Source of the DNA: Tissierella sp. P1
Lineage (GTDB): Bacteria; Bacillota; Clostridia; Tissierellales; Tissierellaceae
Direction: 5' to 3'
Assembly: GCF_002266425.1 (NCBI RefSeq)
Contig: NZ_NPMN01000019.1
Coordinates: forward strand, 26,617-90,616
Length of the DNA: 64,000 bases
Shown: positions 61,756-64,000 of the stretch, piece after piece
How positions within the stretch are numbered: position 1 is the first letter of the stretch
Layout of the letters: each line of letters starts with the position of its first letter
Made by a program: the position numbers and the translations under genes
Notes under the pieces: model-generated
Told to the model about the DNA's origin: nothing
Database searches by the model: none
Seen by the model: the letters and a program-made list of their open reading frames with translations, nothing else

Positions 61756-63480
61756 ATGAGAATGTCAAAGCTTTATATACCTACTTTAAGAGAAATGCCA
61801 GCAGAAGCAGAAATAGCGAGCCATAAGCTACTTTTAAGATCAGGTATGATGAGAAGATTAGTTAGTGGAGTATACTCTTACCTTCCAATGGGATATAGAG
61901 TAATAAGAAAAGTTGAGCAGATTGTTAGAGAAGAAATGGATAGGGCTGGATCACAAGAGTTATTGATGTCTGCTATTCAACCAAAAGAGATATGGGAAGC
62001 AACAGGAAGATGGGATAATTTTGGACCAGAGATGTTTAGACTTAAGGATAGAAATGATAGAGAATTTTGTCTTGGACCTACACATGAAGAATACTTTACT
62101 AGTTTAATAAAAGATGAAGTAAAGTCTTATAAACAACTTCCTTTGAACCTTTATCAAATTCAAACAAAATATAGAGATGAGAAAAGACCGAGATTTGGTT
62201 TGATGAGATGTAGAGAGTTTATAATGAAAGATGCATATAGCTTTGATGTAGATGAAGAAAGTATGAAAAAAGCTTACGAAGTAATGTGGGAAGCCTATGA
62301 CAAAGTGTTCACTAGATTAAAATTAAAATATAAAGTAGTTCAAGGTGATACAGGTGCTATGGGTGGGAAGATATCTCATGAATTCATGGCTATGTCTGAT
62401 GTAGGTGAAAGTCTCGTAGCATATTGTGATCATTGTGATTACGCAGCTACTGACGAAAAAGCAGAAGTAGTTTACAAAGCTAAAGAGGATATACAGAAAG
62501 AGTTAGAATTAGAAAAAGTATATACTCCAGAGATAACAACTATTGAAGCGTTAGTGGAATTTTTTAATATAGAACATAGTAACTTTGCTAAAGCTTTAGT
62601 GTTCAATGTTGCAGATAAGCCTATAGTTGCAATAATTCCTGGTGACAGAGAGTTAAATGAAACTAAACTGTGTAATTATTTAGGCATTGGTGGACATGAA
62701 TTAGAAATGGCAGATGAAGAGATGATATTAGATATCACAGGTGCAAATAAGGGTTTTACTGGTCCTATTGGCCTGAAAGAAGAGGTTAAGCTTTTAATTG
62801 ACTCTAGAATCACTAAGATGAAAAATCTAGTTGTTGGAGGTAATGAAACAGATTATCACTTGAAAAATGCAAATTATGGTAGAGATTTTACTGGTGAAGT
62901 GGTAGAAGATTTACTTTTAGTAAAAGAGGGAGATATTTGTCCAAAATGTGAAAAATCACTGAAAATGGATAGAGGAATTGAAGTAGGGAATATATTCCAG
63001 TTAGGAACAAAGTATTCTGATTCTTTGGGAGCTACTTTCTTAGATGAAAATGGTAAAGAAAAACCATTTATAATGGGATGTTACGGTATAGGTGTTTCAA
63101 GATCTGTAGCAGCTATTGTTGAGCAATACCATGATGAAGATGGTATTATATGGCCTTTAGTTGTAGCACCTTATCATGTAATTATAACTATAGTAAACGT
63201 GAAATCAGAAGAACAAATAGAATTGGGAGAAAAATTATATAAAGAGCTAAATGCATTAGGCTTAGAAGTCGTTTTAGATGATAGAAATGAAAGAGCTGGT
63301 GTTAAGTTTAAAGATAGAGATTTAATAGGGATTCCTGTTAGAATAACTGTAGGTAAAAGGGCAGGGGAAGCTATTGTGGAATATTCTATTAGAGGTAAAG
63401 AGGATAAATTGGAAATTAGTATCGATAAATTAATACCTTTAATAAAAGAAGAGTTTCATAAAGAAGGTTTGGTTATATGA
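61756..63480 (+). CDS. proS: Prolyl-tRNA synthetase
   Basis: A 574-residue bacterial-type ProRS with the editing insertion. Class II motifs: [119 protein letters not shown], and [27 protein letters not shown]. The YbaK-like insertion lies about 225-380 and the anticodon-binding domain about 470-574. AGGAGGAAG precedes ATG 61756. Confidence 0.98.
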   Translation: MRMSKLYIPTLREMPAEAEIASHKLLLRSGMMRRLVSGVYSYLPMGYRVIRKVEQIVREEMDRAGSQELLMSAIQPKEIWEATGRWDNFGPEMFRLKDRNDREFCLGPTHEEYFTSLIKDEVKSYKQLPLNLYQIQTKYRDEKRPRFGLMRCREFIMKDAYSFDVDEESMKKAYEVMWEAYDKVFTRLKLKYKVVQGDTGAMGGKISHEFMAMSDVGESLVAYCDHCDYAATDEKAEVVYKAKEDIQKELELEKVYTPEITTIEALVEFFNIEHSNFAKALVFNVADKPIVAIIPGDRELNETKLCNYLGIGGHELEMADEEMILDITGANKGFTGPIGLKEEVKLLIDSRITKMKNLVVGGNETDYHLKNANYGRDFTGEVVEDLLLVKEGDICPKCEKSLKMDRGIEVGNIFQLGTKYSDSLGATFLDENGKEKPFIMGCYGIGVSRSVAAIVEQYHDEDGIIWPLVVAPYHVIITIVNVKSEEQIELGEKLYKELNALGLEVVLDDRNERAGVKFKDRDLIGIPVRITVGKRAGEAIVEYSIRGKEDKLEISIDKLIPLIKEEFHKEGLVI

Positions 63481-63486
63481 TTAAAT

Positions 63487-63514
63487 AAAAAAGTGGTCCT
63501 AGGACCACTTTTTT
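63487..63514 (+). terminator. Terminator of proS
   Basis: AAAAGTGGTCC (about 63489-63499) pairs with GGACCACTTTT with a 2-nt loop, followed by T. I see no gene between here and 63748. Confidence 0.88.
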
Positions 63515-63748
63515 GTCCAAAAAGAAGGATTTTTAAAATGAATGTAGAATATTAATATAATACAGACATAAAGTCAATAGAAGAATACTTAAATATTTAA
63601 TTATAATTTTATAATAGTCCTTATTTTATATTTTACAGATGAGAATCTAAGAAACTAGGGGAATGGGGAATTAAAAAAAATAAAAATACAGGCATATTAT
63701 CAGGGAAATATAATATGATGTATATTATATAATCGATGGAGGGATGCT

Positions 63749-63916
63749 ATGTTAGTAAAATTGGAATCTGAATTAATTACGTTATGTGAAGAAGTTGTGG
63801 ATATATTATATGAATTAAGAGAACAATCGTTAATATCAGAAGAAGAGTTTAATGCCCACTCAAAACAAAAATTGAAATTTATACAAGAAGCAACAAATGT
63901 AGTTATATTGCAATAA
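63749..63916 (+). CDS. Small hypothetical protein, SHOCT-like
   Basis: A 55-residue protein with TGGAGGG before ATG 63749. It begins MLVKLESELITLCEEVVDIL and has the segment YELREQSLISEEEFNAHSKQKL, which resembles a SHOCT-type helical motif (LxxLxxxGxITEEEFxxKKxxLL). Two amphipathic helices are predicted. Its function is unknown. Confidence 0.6.
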   Translation: MLVKLESELITLCEEVVDILYELREQSLISEEEFNAHSKQKLKFIQEATNVVILQ

Positions 63917-63942
63917 TATTTTTTTGAAAATGGAAATACTAT

Positions 63943-63970
63943 ATTAAATCTTAATATTAAGATTTAATTA
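63943..63970. terminator. Palindrome after the small gene
   Basis: ATTAAATCTTA and TAAGATTTAAT form an inverted repeat near 63942-63967 in an A/T-rich stretch followed by short T-tracts. It probably ends the small gene's transcript. Confidence 0.5.
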
Positions 63971-64000
63971 ATATATTTTATTTATAATTAATTAATTGGG

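Noticed and set aside
1..64000. Prophage, integrase, insertion sequence, toxin-antitoxin or tRNA gene
   Set aside because: No transposase, integrase, phage structural gene, toxin-antitoxin pair or tRNA cloverleaf was recognised on either strand by eye; the T-box contains a tRNA-binding motif but is not a tRNA gene.

Overview
The window is very AT-rich DNA from a spore-forming, low-GC Gram-positive bacterium of the Clostridia. The evidence is a spore-germination receptor operon, a ctsR-mcsA-mcsB-clpC-radA stress operon, CarD, a PIN-TRAM protein, ispD/ispF, a proline T-box in front of proS, two c-di-GMP-I riboswitches and strong AGGAGG ribosome binding sites. Gene content is most like Tissierellales-type Clostridia, but that placement is an inference. 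No rRNA, tRNA, CRISPR array, transposase or prophage was seen.

Layout. 1-23 kb is an accessory region: a partial sfsA on the minus strand, a nitroreductase, several SAM methyltransferases, a P1-type peptidase, mtnN, at least six GNAT acetyltransferases, a NUDIX hydrolase, two P-loop kinase-like proteins (one TmrB-like), a GyrI-like effector-binding protein, a ger operon, an FAD oxidoreductase, a deaminase with a Cys-rich tail, and a sirtuin. At least seven genes here carry small frameshifting indels, mostly in A or T runs, whereas no gene after 23 kb does. One methyltransferase (5882) is preceded by a 23-codon leader peptide overlapping a terminator-like hairpin.

23-45 kb is mixed: a chemotaxis receptor, pterin dehydratase, signal peptidase I, a sigma-54 activator facing a CitMHS transporter and AtuA-type operon that has a matching -24/-12 promoter and an upstream palindrome, a 3-methyladenine glycosylase, an ECF sigma/anti-sigma pair, ndk, aspartate kinase, an AI-2E family permease, hisC and an EF-G paralogue.

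43.9-51.4 kb looks like a matrix or surface-protein locus. It holds a SARP/BTAD regulator with a degenerate GGDEF-like tail, a large secreted VWA protein, a SipW-type signal peptidase, two camelysin/TasA-like proteins, a protein with an MPRTG sorting-like signal and a secreted transglutaminase. Two genes of this locus sit directly behind c-di-GMP-I riboswitches, so the locus appears to be governed by c-di-GMP.

51.5-64 kb is conserved housekeeping: the CtsR regulon operon, radA, carD, PIN-TRAM, ispD, ispF, then proS behind a Pro T-box. Between the T-box terminator and proS lie two diverged tandem copies of a structured element whose stem shows compensatory changes. A separate ~110-150 bp dispersed repeat occurs three times (17.5, 40.3 and 45.2 kb), twice starting in the T-run of a terminator.
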